Assembly (NCBI GenBank): GCA_049679255.1
Contig: JBAUFS010000124.1
Location: 1-64,000, forward strand
Length of the DNA stretch: 64,000 nt
Direction of reading: 5' to 3'
Source of the DNA: Rhabdochlamydia sp049679255
GTDB taxonomy: Bacteria > Chlamydiota > Chlamydiia > Chlamydiales > Rhabdochlamydiaceae
The notes beneath the pieces are model-generated. The model saw only the letters and a list, made by a program, of their open reading frames with translations. It was not told where the DNA came from and made no database searches. Numbering within the stretch: position 1 is the first letter of the stretch; the number at the start of each line of letters is the position of its first letter. A program made the translations under genes and the position numbers. Of the stretch, positions 24,332 through 32,915 are shown piece by piece.

Positions 24332-25216
24332 TTATCCGGCTTTTTGGTTTCGTATAATAGCCTCTTTTCCTTGAGAAGAGGTTTGTATACCTTGCTGTCC
24401 TATGTTATTAAAGGAGTTTAAGATCTGCATAAATCCTTGTACAGCCGTAGTTTCCTGCTGTGAAGTACCAGAAGTTATCTGTTCACAAGCCTGCACGGAT
24501 TGGCCCCATTCCCCTAAGTAATCGGTCTTAGCGTCACCAGAGCCACCTGGGTGGTTTTTATCATAGAAGTTCTTTGCTAGAGCAAAAATAGCTCCACAAA
24601 GAGTATTCGCCAGATTTTTACCATTTAGAGGGAAGTCTGTATTTCCATCCCAGTTTTTTAGCAATTGATCAAAAGCGTCCAGTTGTCCTGTATCACCCGA
24701 TGGTGTAGGAACAGAAGCATTAAGGTCTTTAAGCCAGTTACCTACCATATCAGCTACAGCTTTCAATTTAGGATCGGAGCTTCCTGCTAGGGTTTTTTGG
24801 TCTTTACAAAGCTTTTCATAAGTATCCTTTAACTTTTTTAATAAGGATTTATCAAACTTTTTCCAGTCATCTGGAGAAATGTCTTTTTTAGAACCAAGCT
24901 CTGCTTCGATTTTACTAAGAATCCTTTGAAGTTCAATTAAGTCGTCTTGTACATCACTAAGCTCATTGGTCTCTTCTGTGATTTTTGCGATATTTAAAGA
25001 ACAAACGTCCATGGCTCCATTTCCAGAGTCATTAGTCATAATCGCTAAAACAATCAACTCAAGCGTAGCTCCACCTGCAATCATAGCCTTAATACGATCT
25101 GCTAAAGACTCGGTAGGCAAGCTAGGATCGTCTTTAGACCAATCCACCTGCTTAGGAGCACTATTCTGCTGGATAATACCTTCTAGCAGCTCTTGATTAA
25201 GTAATACATTTGACAT
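24332..25216 (-). CDS. Second EspA/SseB-like filament/tip protein, 294 aa
   Basis: Paralog of the 282-aa protein at 20582-21430. Both have a hydrophobic segment early (here 41-60, ending LELIVLAIM), a following acidic helix (EETNELSDVQDDLIELQ), a Trp-containing middle with an ALAKNFY/AMTQVYL helix, and a C-terminal helix with spaced Gln/Met/Leu (TTAVQGFMQILNSFNNI here, SSIEMKSYMTLITSYNN there). Identity is low but the plan is the same throughout. It is followed by the bidirectional terminator. It could be an alternative tip for another host or stage, or a filament partner of the first. No translocator genes accompany it. Confidence 0.55.
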   Translation of the reverse strand: MSNVLLNQELLEGIIQQNSAPKQVDWSKDDPSLPTESLADRIKAMIAGGATLELIVLAIMTNDSGNGAMDVCSLNIAKITEETNELSDVQDDLIELQRILSKIEAELGSKKDISPDDWKKFDKSLLKKLKDTYEKLCKDQKTLAGSSDPKLKAVADMVGNWLKDLNASVPTPSGDTGQLDAFDQLLKNWDGNTDFPLNGKNLANTLCGAIFALAKNFYDKNHPGGSGDAKTDYLGEWGQSVQACEQITSGTSQQETTAVQGFMQILNSFNNIGQQGIQTSSQGKEAIIRNQKAG

Positions 25217-25595
25217 GCTTTTTCCTCTTATTATATTTTTATAAACTATCTATCTATCCAATATCTATTTAATCATAAAAACGTTAAGCAATTATTAAAA
25301 ATATAGTAAGATTTGATTTAAACACTGATAATAAATGAGTTAGAGCATGATTTTTATTTTTCTTAAAAAAGATTCACTGAGAAAAATGGCTTAAAAATAC
25401 ATAAGGCATTAAGAGAAAGCCACTTACATAAGTAGTTAGAAATCAGTTTACTAACTGTGCATCCAACGGATTTTTTAGTAAGATCATGCGGTTTACTTGA
25501 GGTTTAGTCTTGCTGTGATTTTGAATAGGAAAAAATCATCTAAAACACAAGATCTTAAGGGAAAGATACTTACATAAGTAAGTGGAAATGAATCA
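25217..25595. other. 379-base gap holding a duplicated gene tail
   Basis: No gene. It carries a degraded copy of the 3' end of the neighbouring gene, listed as a repeat. The left 160 bases are AT-rich leader of the tip-type gene. Confidence 0.5.
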
Positions 25596-25650
25596 TTAAC
25601 TGCGCATCCAATCGGATTTTTTGATTTTTTTAGTAGGATCATGCGGTTTT
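25381..25650 (-). repeat. Imperfect tandem duplication of the 3' end of the 146-aa gene
   Basis: About 115 bases at 25381-25495 repeat 25529-25650, which holds the last codons and downstream sequence of the gene at 25596. Shared words include CTTACATAAGTA, TCATGCGGTTT and GGATTTTTT. The copy has lost about ten bases within the codons for the basic tail, so its frame is shifted. It looks like the remnant of a former extra copy of the gene. Confidence 0.65.
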
Positions 25651-26036
25651 TTCTCTCCTTGGGGGAAGGAAAGTTGTTCTAAGGCCTTGGCTAGGTCCTG
25701 GCCAGCATGGGAGATTTTTTCTCTAGACTCTTGAATAGAAGCCCATTGTTCAGGGGAAAAGTTTGTGGGATTTTCTGCAAAAGAAACCAGCTGCTCCTCT
25801 GTCATTCCTGAAGTTTCACAAATAAGCTTGGTGTCTTTGATCATATGCTGGTAAATTTCCATTAACATAGCCATTGCTTCTTGTCTTCTTTGAGGATCTT
25901 CCTCTTTTAATTCCACTTTTAATCGTTCAAAAAACTGTAAAGATTGAGCAAATACTTGCTGCAAATCTATGGATTGCCCTTCTGCGGCACGATGAAATAA
26001 ATCGCTAAGCTGTTTACACTCTTCCTTTAAACTCAT
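25596..26036 (-). CDS. Small helical protein, paralog of 21447-21881, 146 aa
   Basis: Soluble helical protein rich in Glu, Gln and Lys. It ends in a basic segment and KKSDWMRS, matching the KSSWMQS end of the 144-aa protein in the translocon operon. Glutamate-rich helices in the middle (RLKVELKEEDPQRRQEAMAM) also correspond. The start at 26036 is supported by an AGAGG seven bases upstream. It lies 379 bases upstream of the second tip-type gene, so the small protein and the tip protein appear to have been duplicated as a unit. A chaperone-like role for the tip protein is inferred. Confidence 0.6.
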   Translation of the reverse strand: MSLKEECKQLSDLFHRAAEGQSIDLQQVFAQSLQFFERLKVELKEEDPQRRQEAMAMLMEIYQHMIKDTKLICETSGMTEEQLVSFAENPTNFSPEQWASIQESREKISHAGQDLAKALEQLSFPQGEKKPHDPTKKIKKSDWMRS

Positions 26037-26150
26037 AAGAGCCCTCTTATTCAATTTAATTATACTATAATTCATTATTGATTAATTTATTTATTAATAC
26101 AAATAAGACTTATCTTTTTTCCTTCTTAAAAAAAACGATTTACTTTTATC

Positions 26151-26181
26151 TATAGAGCGGTTTAAACGTTATATAGAGCGG
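26151..26181 (+). promoter_or_regulatory. Direct repeat upstream of the T3SS core operon
   Basis: TATAGAGCGG occurs at 26151-26160 and again at 26172-26181, 21 bases apart (two helical turns), with a GTTTAAAC palindrome between. It ends nine bases before the first gene of the operon and would suit a dimeric regulator. The two copies also overlap the region where a promoter is expected. Confidence 0.4.
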
Positions 26182-26189
26182 AGATTTGC

Positions 26190-26573
26190 ATGTTAGAAGA
26201 ATGTCTTACACAGTTGGTTGAAAACCTTGCTTTAGAAGATGCCTTATCCAAAGAAAATAAGCTCTATATATTAAAATTGCACAAAGAACTAATTATTACT
26301 TTTCGAGAATTAGATCCTGGGTGTACTTTCTTTGCTACAATCGGAGTGTGTCCTTTAAATAAACGAGAAGAGGTTTTTATATATCTCATGAAAGCGAATT
26401 TATTAGGACAAGGGACCGGGGGCTCTGTCATTGGCTTAGATCGAGATGAGAAGTTCTTGACACTGTGTCTTAGTTTACCGTATGACATGAAGTACAAAGT
26501 ATTTAAGGATGCTCTAGAGGACTTCACAAATTATCTCGATTTTTGGAAAAAAGAGCTCTCTTGTTATCAATAA
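26190..26573 (+). CDS. T3SS CesT-type chaperone (CT663-like), 127 aa
   Basis: A class I secretion chaperone of the CesT/Tir-chaperone family, expected to work as a dimer in the cytosol and keep a T3SS substrate ready for export. The family signature is the C-terminal part: LMKANLLGQGTGGSVIGLDRDEKFLTL, followed by a helix. It is 127 aa, near the usual 130-150. It opens the T3SS operon and precedes sctD by 33 bases, as CT663 precedes cdsD in Chlamydia. The first bases follow the direct repeat described separately. Confidence 0.85.
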   Translation: MLEECLTQLVENLALEDALSKENKLYILKLHKELIITFRELDPGCTFFATIGVCPLNKREEVFIYLMKANLLGQGTGGSVIGLDRDEKFLTLCLSLPYDMKYKVFKDALEDFTNYLDFWKKELSCYQ

Positions 26574-26606
26574 AAAAAACATTAAGTTCGATAAAGATAA
26601 AATAAC

Positions 26607-28292
26607 ATGGCTGGATATTTAATTGGAGAAGAGGGCCCTCTTACAGGGTTTGTTGCACGATTTGAAGAGGAAGAAGAATGGGTCTTAGGAAGAGACCCTG
26701 AAGTAGCTTCTATTGTTTTAGAGGACCCCCTTGTCTCACGTAGACACGTGATTTGTAGGCATACAGAAGAGGGTTATGTATTAGAAAATATCAGTACAAC
26801 TAATCCTGCATTAGTTAATGGACAGATTTTGATAGAGCCTGTTTTATTACAGGAAGGGGATTTAATTAAGATTGGCAGTAGTGTCTTTAAATTTTCTCAT
26901 TCCTATCCAAATGTAGAATCAGAAGATGTAAAAGATGATACCGATCTAATAAATGTAAGAATAGGATCTGGATCATTGGGTCGCTTTATTATTAAAGTAA
27001 CAAATGGCCCCAATGCGGGTGCTGAATTCTCTATGCAGAAGGGGTCCTCTTATGTCTTAGGAAAAGATCCCAATTTATGTGATATTGCTTTTCAAGATTT
27101 AAGTGTTTCTAGACAACATGCTCGCATTAGTATTGACGATAACAATCAAGTATTTATTGAGGATTTAAGCAGTCGTAATGGCGTATTGGTTAATGGGATA
27201 GCCATTACTAGTAAACACCTTCTTTCTTCAGAGGACCTCATTTCACTAGGAACCACTTCCTTTCTGTTGATCGATCGAGAACAAATTCAAGAAACCATTT
27301 TTTCTCCTCTTCCGCTTGCAACGAGCATCAAGGCAGAAGAACCAAAACAGGAAGATAGCCCTGCATCAGACTGGCGAGAAATGATTATCCCTAAAAAACA
27401 TTTAATCGTAGCATCTGCTTTTGGCATACTTGTTTTAGCTGGGATTACCAGCATGATCACGCTTTTTAAAACCCATAAGATTGAAGTTGTCTCTCAAAAA
27501 GAAGAGCATAAAATCCTGCAAGAAAACCTCAGGGCCTTTCCTGATGTGCAATTCTCTTTTAACCCTCCTAGCGGAAAACTGTTTTTGTTAGGGCATGTAA
27601 TAAGTTCTGTAGAAAAGCAAGAGCTTCTATATAAGATTGAAAATCTTCCCTTTGTGCATAGTATTGAAGATAATGTGATTGTCGACGAATTAATCTGGGA
27701 AAATACAAATGCCCTTTTATTAACCAACCCTAACTGGATTGGCGTTTCTCTCTCTTCTATTGCACCCGGGAAATTTGTGCTACGAGGTTATGTACAGACA
27801 TTAGAACAAGCCCAAACTCTATCCGACTATTTGAATCTCAATTTTCCTTATTTAGATCGTTTGGAGAATCAAGTTATTGTAGAAACCAATCTACAAATGC
27901 AAGTTGAAAGTATTTTGATTGAAAAAGGATTTAGCTCGGTTACCTATCAACTCAGCAATGGGGAACTTGTATTAGCAGGTAGAGTAGATCAAAAAAAAGC
28001 GCATACTTTTAATGCAATTATTGATCAATTTTATACAGTGCCGGGAATCCGTTTGATTAAAAACTTTGTGATTTATACAAAAGCCGATACTTCGAGAATT
28101 GATATATCTTCAAAATATCAAATCACTGGTTATTCTAAAAAAGATGATCAAAATATGTTTGTTGTAATTAATGGAAAAATCCTCACTATTGAGGATATGG
28201 TAGACGGAATGAAGATTACAGAAATCTTATCTAATATGGTATTGCTTGAAAAAGATGGCGTAAAATTTAGAATTAATTACAATCTGCAATAA
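26607..28292 (+). CDS. sctD: T3SS inner-membrane ring protein SctD (CdsD) with two FHA domains
   Basis: Forms the outer of the two inner-membrane rings of the basal body. Residues 20-90 are an FHA domain with LGRDPEV and SRRHVICRH; residues 140-215 are a second FHA domain with LGKDPNLCD, SRQHARIS and SSRNGVLVNG. One membrane segment lies at about 264-287 (IVASAFGILVLAGITSMITLF), and the rest is a periplasmic series of BON-like repeats. Two FHA domains, which bind phosphothreonine, are a chlamydial feature, and the kinase PknD is encoded in the same operon. At 561 aa it is shorter than CdsD of C. trachomatis (about 830). All visible parts look intact. Confidence 0.93.
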   Translation: MAGYLIGEEGPLTGFVARFEEEEEWVLGRDPEVASIVLEDPLVSRRHVICRHTEEGYVLENISTTNPALVNGQILIEPVLLQEGDLIKIGSSVFKFSHSYPNVESEDVKDDTDLINVRIGSGSLGRFIIKVTNGPNAGAEFSMQKGSSYVLGKDPNLCDIAFQDLSVSRQHARISIDDNNQVFIEDLSSRNGVLVNGIAITSKHLLSSEDLISLGTTSFLLIDREQIQETIFSPLPLATSIKAEEPKQEDSPASDWREMIIPKKHLIVASAFGILVLAGITSMITLFKTHKIEVVSQKEEHKILQENLRAFPDVQFSFNPPSGKLFLLGHVISSVEKQELLYKIENLPFVHSIEDNVIVDELIWENTNALLLTNPNWIGVSLSSIAPGKFVLRGYVQTLEQAQTLSDYLNLNFPYLDRLENQVIVETNLQMQVESILIEKGFSSVTYQLSNGELVLAGRVDQKKAHTFNAIIDQFYTVPGIRLIKNFVIYTKADTSRIDISSKYQITGYSKKDDQNMFVVINGKILTIEDMVDGMKITEILSNMVLLEKDGVKFRINYNLQ

Positions 28293-28337
28293 GACTATAA
28301 GTATTTTTCATTCGCGTATCAATGAGGAGCTAAAATT

Positions 28338-28574
28338 ATGTTTGGGTTGGAAAAAAAAGATAAGCCGCTATTTGAATTTGACCTTGAAAAAGAATTAAAG
28401 AGCGAACCTGGAAAAACAAAAGAATTACTCAAAAAAACAGATGAAGCCATTCAAGAAATCAAATCAAAATTAAGACAAGGCACCGAAAGTGAAGACTTTG
28501 AAAACTATGGTAAGCTATTGCATGGTTACGCTGCTTTGCAAAGAGTATTAACTAGAATTGCTAACAAAAAATAA
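28338..28574 (+). CDS. T3SS needle co-chaperone, CdsE-like, 78 aa
   Basis: Small helical protein of the size and position of CdsE (CT665), which with CdsG binds the needle subunit CdsF before export. It has an acidic-basic helical composition (ELKSEPGKTKELLKKTDEAI) and no membrane segment. GAGGAG precedes the ATG by seven bases. It is separated by 14 bases from the needle gene. Assignment rests on size, order and general sequence character. Confidence 0.85.
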   Translation: MFGLEKKDKPLFEFDLEKELKSEPGKTKELLKKTDEAIQEIKSKLRQGTESEDFENYGKLLHGYAALQRVLTRIANKK

Positions 28575-28588
28575 AATAAGGATTAAAA

Positions 28589-28840
28589 ATGCCACAAGGA
28601 TCGAATTGGGCGACTATTACATTTAGCACGTTAATCAAGCAATACGCTAAATTGCAAAGTACTGTAATTGATCAAGTCCGAGCTGTTGCAAGCTCTATCT
28701 CACATGCAACTCCAGGAAAATTTTTACTTCTGCAGTTTTCCATGAGCCAAGTTACCCAGATTGGTGAATCGATTTCTAACTTGATCTCTCAGGTACAAGC
28801 AACGATTAACAATATGGTGCGTAACCAAAAAACCTCTTAA
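28589..28840 (+). CDS. sctF: T3SS needle subunit SctF (CdsF), 83 aa
   Basis: Polymerises into the extracellular needle. At 83 aa it is exactly the length of CdsF. Two amphipathic helices (QYAKLQSTVIDQVRAVASSI and QVTQIGESISNLISQVQA) are joined by an HATPGKF turn in the position of the family's proline turn; the C-terminal helix supplies the subunit interface. There are no cysteines, whereas chlamydial CdsF is reported to carry cysteines that form disulfide-linked oligomers. The order chaperone-E, F, G is conserved. Confidence 0.92.
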   Translation: MPQGSNWATITFSTLIKQYAKLQSTVIDQVRAVASSISHATPGKFLLLQFSMSQVTQIGESISNLISQVQATINNMVRNQKTS

Positions 28841-28873
28841 CGGTATCTATCATTTTGCAAAAAGGATTTTACA

Positions 28874-29305
28874 ATGTCTCTTCAAAAATTTAAAGACCAC
28901 TTTATCTTAATGGCAGAAGCCGGCTTTATTGCAATTAACCAAAGCGATGAAGACGCGGCTATTAAGTTATTTGCAGCAGCAGAGCTACTCGATCCTAGTA
29001 ATCCTCTACCTCGTTTAGGGATGGGATATCTCAACCTCTGTCAACTTAAACTCAAACAAGCAGCAACCATTTTTGAAGAAATCTTAGCTAAAGAACCTTC
29101 TAATGAAATGGCTAAAACCCTGCTTGGTCTGACCCTATCTTTAAATCCAACAGAGCTAGCAAAAGGAGAAAAAACTCTAGAGGAATCCATTCGGAAAAAT
29201 CAAGATCCCATGGTTAAAAGCCTAGCTAAAACCGCTCTTGATTTTGTGGAAAAGTTCATTAAAAAAGCCCCTTCTCCTGTCGAAACCAAATCTCCCAAAA
29301 AATAA
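28874..29305 (+). CDS. T3SS needle chaperone, CdsG-like TPR protein, 143 aa
   Basis: Cytosolic chaperone of the needle subunit, equivalent to PscG/YscG and CdsG. It holds three TPR-like helix pairs: ADIA-type IAINQSDEDAAIKLFAAAEL near residue 18, PRLGMGYLNLCQLKLKQAATIF near 55, and AKTLLGLTLSL near 90. Size (143 aa) agrees with CdsG (about 147). It is the last of the needle group; the next T3SS gene is separated by an inserted nuclease gene. Confidence 0.85.
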   Translation: MSLQKFKDHFILMAEAGFIAINQSDEDAAIKLFAAAELLDPSNPLPRLGMGYLNLCQLKLKQAATIFEEILAKEPSNEMAKTLLGLTLSLNPTELAKGEKTLEESIRKNQDPMVKSLAKTALDFVEKFIKKAPSPVETKSPKK

Positions 29306-29724
29306 TTTTTAAGGTTGTGCTTCAAAAGCTTTTAGTAATTGACACAACCTCCTGTAACGAACTCAGAGAGCTTCTTTATTTTTACATTATAGCAACTTGA
29401 AAAGAAGTTCTTCCATTTCAGATCCACGATATTTATTTTAGCGCCAGCATTTAACAATAAATCTCTTTTGAAACTAAAAAATAAAAGGATTTTCTAGCTC
29501 TCTTAAACATCATGAAATCAGAAATCTTTTTGAGATTACAAGAAGCAAAAAAACTTCAAGTTGGTAGCTCTTCTTCCAAGGCGACATTGCGTACCAAGCT
29601 TGGATGGTCGAGTAAACTGCATTAGTTATCTTCCTCTCATATAAAGCAAAATGAATAGGTGCTTAAAAGAAACTTATTATACAATGTATGTATCGGTAAT
29701 AGAAATTAAGTTGGAGCACTTAAA
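29306..29724. other. 420-base gap before the inserted nuclease gene
   Basis: An 8-bp inverted repeat (AGGTTGTG near 29311 and CACAACCT near 29342) may be a weak terminator after the needle group. A short frame at 29512-29625 encodes 37 residues starting MKSEIFLRLQEAKKL and ending GWSSKLH; it has no good ribosome binding site and may be a worn gene end. Otherwise nothing is recognised. The gap is far longer than other spacings in this operon, which fits an insertion. Confidence 0.4.
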
Positions 29725-30654
29725 ATGGCACTTCCCAGATATTTAGATCCAAAAAACGATATCGCTTTTAAGAAGATCTTTGGTTCAGAAAAGAATAAAG
29801 ATATTCTCATCCATTTTTTAAATGACATCCTAAGTTCCTTTAAAAAAAACCATATTGTAGATGTAGAGTTTTTACCCACCATTTTAAACCCTGAAACCGC
29901 TAAACAAAAACTCAGCATTGTAGATGTTTTATGCAAAGATGAAAATGGAGCAAAATATATTATTGAAATGCAAGTGGACTACTATAAAGAATTCGAAAAA
30001 AGGGCACAACACTACGCTGCTAGGATTTATAGTGAACAAGCAAAAGTAGGATCGAAATATCACAACCTAAAAGAAGTCATTTTTATAGCCATTGCTGACT
30101 ATGTCATTTTTCCTAAAAAATCTCATTACAAATCAGATCACATCATATTAGATAAAGCAACCCATGAACACGATCTTAAAGACCTGTACTTTACCTTTAT
30201 CGAATTGCCTAAATTTAAAAAAAGCAAAGAAGAACTCACTTCCATAGAAGAAAAATGGTGTTATTTTTTTAAACATGCCCATGAAACCACAAAAGCAGAT
30301 TTAAAGAAGATTATCGGAAATGACCGCATTATTAAAAGAGCATACACCGCTCTTAATCAATTTCATTGGAGCGAGAATGAACTCAGAGACTACGAAGATA
30401 TGAATCGTGTTATCATGGATAACACGGCTATTCTAGACCATAAAATGGATGAAGGAAAAGCCATAGGTAAAGTTGAAGGTAGAATTGAAGGAGAAGCTAT
30501 CGGTATTGAAAAAGGTAAAATTGAGCTAGCAAAACGTCTATTACAGAACGGTGTGGAAATGGATGTGATTGCTCTATCAGCTGACCTATCTAAAGAGCAA
30601 ATAGAAGATTTGCAAAAATATATCTTGGATGGAACCACTGCGGTCAATTTCTAA
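29725..30654 (+). CDS. Rpn-family PD-(D/E)XK nuclease (transposase-like), inserted in the T3SS cluster
   Basis: The start (PRYLDPKNDIAFKKIFGSEKNK, residues 4-25 in part) is the hallmark of the Rpn/PDDEXK_2 family of recombination-promoting nucleases, often annotated as transposases. The active site is visible as VDVLCKDENG (Asp) followed by IIEMQV (Glu-x-Gln) at about 70-90. A long helical part follows, and the end repeats G-x-IEG-E-x-IG units before a C-terminal helix. It is 309 aa, full length, with no frameshift. It separates the CdsG-like and CT668-like genes, which are adjacent in Chlamydia. These genes promote DNA exchange in other bacteria and are common in host-associated species. Inverted repeats were not found. 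Confidence 0.88.
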   Translation: MALPRYLDPKNDIAFKKIFGSEKNKDILIHFLNDILSSFKKNHIVDVEFLPTILNPETAKQKLSIVDVLCKDENGAKYIIEMQVDYYKEFEKRAQHYAARIYSEQAKVGSKYHNLKEVIFIAIADYVIFPKKSHYKSDHIILDKATHEHDLKDLYFTFIELPKFKKSKEELTSIEEKWCYFFKHAHETTKADLKKIIGNDRIIKRAYTALNQFHWSENELRDYEDMNRVIMDNTAILDHKMDEGKAIGKVEGRIEGEAIGIEKGKIELAKRLLQNGVEMDVIALSADLSKEQIEDLQKYILDGTTAVNF

Positions 30655-30927
30655 GAGATTATTGATTGGGCAATTTGCCCTTAGCATTTATTTTACAGTA
30701 GAAATAAGAAGATATTCAACTTTTTTGATATAAAAAAGGGATTTTCTATCTCGTATATGATATTGTTTTTAACAATAAATCTTTTTTTACAAAGTCCATA
30801 TTTTATTTCTTACATTTAGTTAGTAGATGGAAGTTTCATGACGAAAAACCTCTAATTGTGCTATTTGTTAAGATACGCGGTATACCTATGCCGAAGTTTG
30901 AAAAAGTTAAACAATACGGATCAGATT

Positions 30928-31590
30928 ATGGCAGACCAAGACTTCCCTACTAAAGACCTAAGCAATGCAGAGCGTATTTCGCCAACTGTTCGAATCGGAG
31001 AGGACAATAAAGCCCTTCCTACAGGGCAACCCTTTTCCTCTCTTATGAAAACAGGTGAGTCTCCTCTTGCCAATACGGGAAAAACCCCGATGATTTCCCC
31101 TTTTGATTTGATGCAATCAGGGCACTCTCCTATCACACAAGCCGCTACGACAGATAATTTACTTGCCCAAGTTAAACATGCACATAGCACCTTAGGAGAT
31201 ATCTCCAGCCAACTAAATACACCAAAACTTAAATTGCGCTCTTCTGATAAATATCTCTTAAAAAATAAGCTGAATAATACAACTGCTAATTTACGTGCGG
31301 TAAATGCCAAATTAGGGGCAAATGAGGAAAAACCAGAAGAAGCTCCCTCTACTAAATTTCAAGGCCCATTAGCCAGGTTTATGAACTATCTAGCCGATGG
31401 CCAACAGCAACTAGTATCTGCTCAAAGGCAATTGCAATCGCTTAAAGCAAAAGGAGACAGCCTCGCTCCTGCTGACTTTTTATTGATTCAGGTAAAATTA
31501 AATAAAGCTCAACAGGAATTAGATTTTACCTCTGTGTTGCTTTCAAATGCTGTTTCTGGGTTTAAAACGCTGATGAATGTACAGCTATAA
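30928..31590 (+). CDS. CT668-like T3SS cluster protein, 220 aa
   Basis: Sits directly before sctN, the place of CT668 in Chlamydia, and has the same length (about 220 aa). The N-terminal third is disordered and contains three related segments: FSSLMKTGESPLANTGKTPM, then LMQSGHSPI. The C-terminal part is helical (residues 105-215) with heptad-like leucines. No enzyme motif or membrane segment is seen. The start at 30928 is chosen because a longer frame to 30856 reads through unlike leader sequence. It may be the inner-rod, export-gate regulator or a secreted protein; the role is unknown. Confidence 0.75.
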   Translation: MADQDFPTKDLSNAERISPTVRIGEDNKALPTGQPFSSLMKTGESPLANTGKTPMISPFDLMQSGHSPITQAATTDNLLAQVKHAHSTLGDISSQLNTPKLKLRSSDKYLLKNKLNNTTANLRAVNAKLGANEEKPEEAPSTKFQGPLARFMNYLADGQQQLVSAQRQLQSLKAKGDSLAPADFLLIQVKLNKAQQELDFTSVLLSNAVSGFKTLMNVQL

Positions 31591-31596
31591 GGACAT

Positions 31597-32913
31597 ATGA
31601 AACAAACGCCTGATTTTGATCAATTAGTCTCCCACCTTGATGAGTTAGAGCTTACCACAGTACATGGAAGAATTACCGAAGTAGTGGGAATGCTGATTAA
31701 AGCAATCGTTCCCCAGGTAAAAATGGGTGAGATCGTTTTAATCAAACGAGAAGAAGCTCCTTTAATGGCAGAGGTTGTAGGTTTCACTCGAGAAGAGGTC
31801 TATTTATCTCCCCTTGGAGAGATGCATGGAATAGGCCCTTCCTCAGAAGTAATCCCTTTGCGAATGTCTTTGCATGTTAAAGTAGGAGAAGGACTTCTCG
31901 GTCGCGTGGTTGACGGTTTAGGCAATCCCTTAGACCTCGAACAAAAAGGCCCCCTTCACTTAACAGAAAGCTATTCGGTAATTAATCCTCCTCCCGATCC
32001 TCTTAAACGAAAAATTATTACAGAACCGATCTCATTGGGTATTCGCTGTATTGATGGCCTACTTACTTGTGGTGAAGGACAAAGAATGGGAATCTTTGCT
32101 GCTGCAGGAGGAGGAAAATCCACCCTTTTAGGTATGATCGCTCGTAATGCTAGAGCTGATATCAACGTGATTTGTCTAATTGGGGAAAGAGGAAGAGAGG
32201 TACGCGAGTTTTTAGAAAACGATCTAGGCGAAGAAGGAATGAAAAGATCGGTTGTTGTGGTTTCTACATCTAATCAAGCAGCACAATTGCGTATCAACGC
32301 AGCCTATATGGGAACAGCAATTGCAGAGTATTTTCGGGATCAAGGGAAAAAAGTGATCTTAATGATGGATTCAGTAACTCGTTTTGCAAGAGCTTTAAGA
32401 GAAGTAGGCCTTGCAGCAGGAGAGCCTCCTGCAAGAGCTGGTTTTACCCCTTCTGTTTTTGCAACCCTCCCCCGCTTATTAGAACGCTCGGGCAATTCTG
32501 AAAAAGGTTCAATTACAGCTTTTTATACCATTCTAGTAGCAGGAGATGATTTAAATGAACCTGTCTCTGACGAAGTGCGCTCTATTCTCGATGGACATAT
32601 TATTCTCTCTAGAGAACTTGCACGTCAATATCACTATCCTGCCATTGATGTTCTCGATTCCGTTAGCCGAATCATCTCACACATTGTCGATAAAGAGCAT
32701 TTGCAGCTCATTGGCAAAGTTCGTGAAGTGCTAGCCAATTACAAAAAAAATGAGTTGCTCATTCGCATTGGAGAATATAAACCAGGCTCTGATAAAGCAG
32801 CTGATTTTGCTATTAAATACATTGATAAGGTAAATCGTTTTTTACGCCAAGCAGTTGATGAAGCGTGTAGTTTTGAAGAAACTCTGCAACAACTCAAAAT
32901 GCTTTTTAGATAG
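31597..32913 (+). CDS. sctN: T3SS ATPase SctN (CdsN)
   Basis: Hexameric ATPase at the base of the export apparatus that strips chaperones and unfolds substrates. It is 438 aa, F1-beta/FliI-like. Walker A is at about residue 168 (AAAGGGKSTLL), the T3SS/FliI-specific GERGREVREF at about 193, Walker B in KVILMMDSVTRFARALREVGL at about 250, and the GEPPARAGFTPSVFATLPRLLERSG catalytic segment near 270. AAGGA stands five bases before the ATG, and sctO follows after two bases. All catalytic residues are present. Confidence 0.97.
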   Translation: MKQTPDFDQLVSHLDELELTTVHGRITEVVGMLIKAIVPQVKMGEIVLIKREEAPLMAEVVGFTREEVYLSPLGEMHGIGPSSEVIPLRMSLHVKVGEGLLGRVVDGLGNPLDLEQKGPLHLTESYSVINPPPDPLKRKIITEPISLGIRCIDGLLTCGEGQRMGIFAAAGGGKSTLLGMIARNARADINVICLIGERGREVREFLENDLGEEGMKRSVVVVSTSNQAAQLRINAAYMGTAIAEYFRDQGKKVILMMDSVTRFARALREVGLAAGEPPARAGFTPSVFATLPRLLERSGNSEKGSITAFYTILVAGDDLNEPVSDEVRSILDGHIILSRELARQYHYPAIDVLDSVSRIISHIVDKEHLQLIGKVREVLANYKKNELLIRIGEYKPGSDKAADFAIKYIDKVNRFLRQAVDEACSFEETLQQLKMLFR

Positions 32914-32915
32914 AT

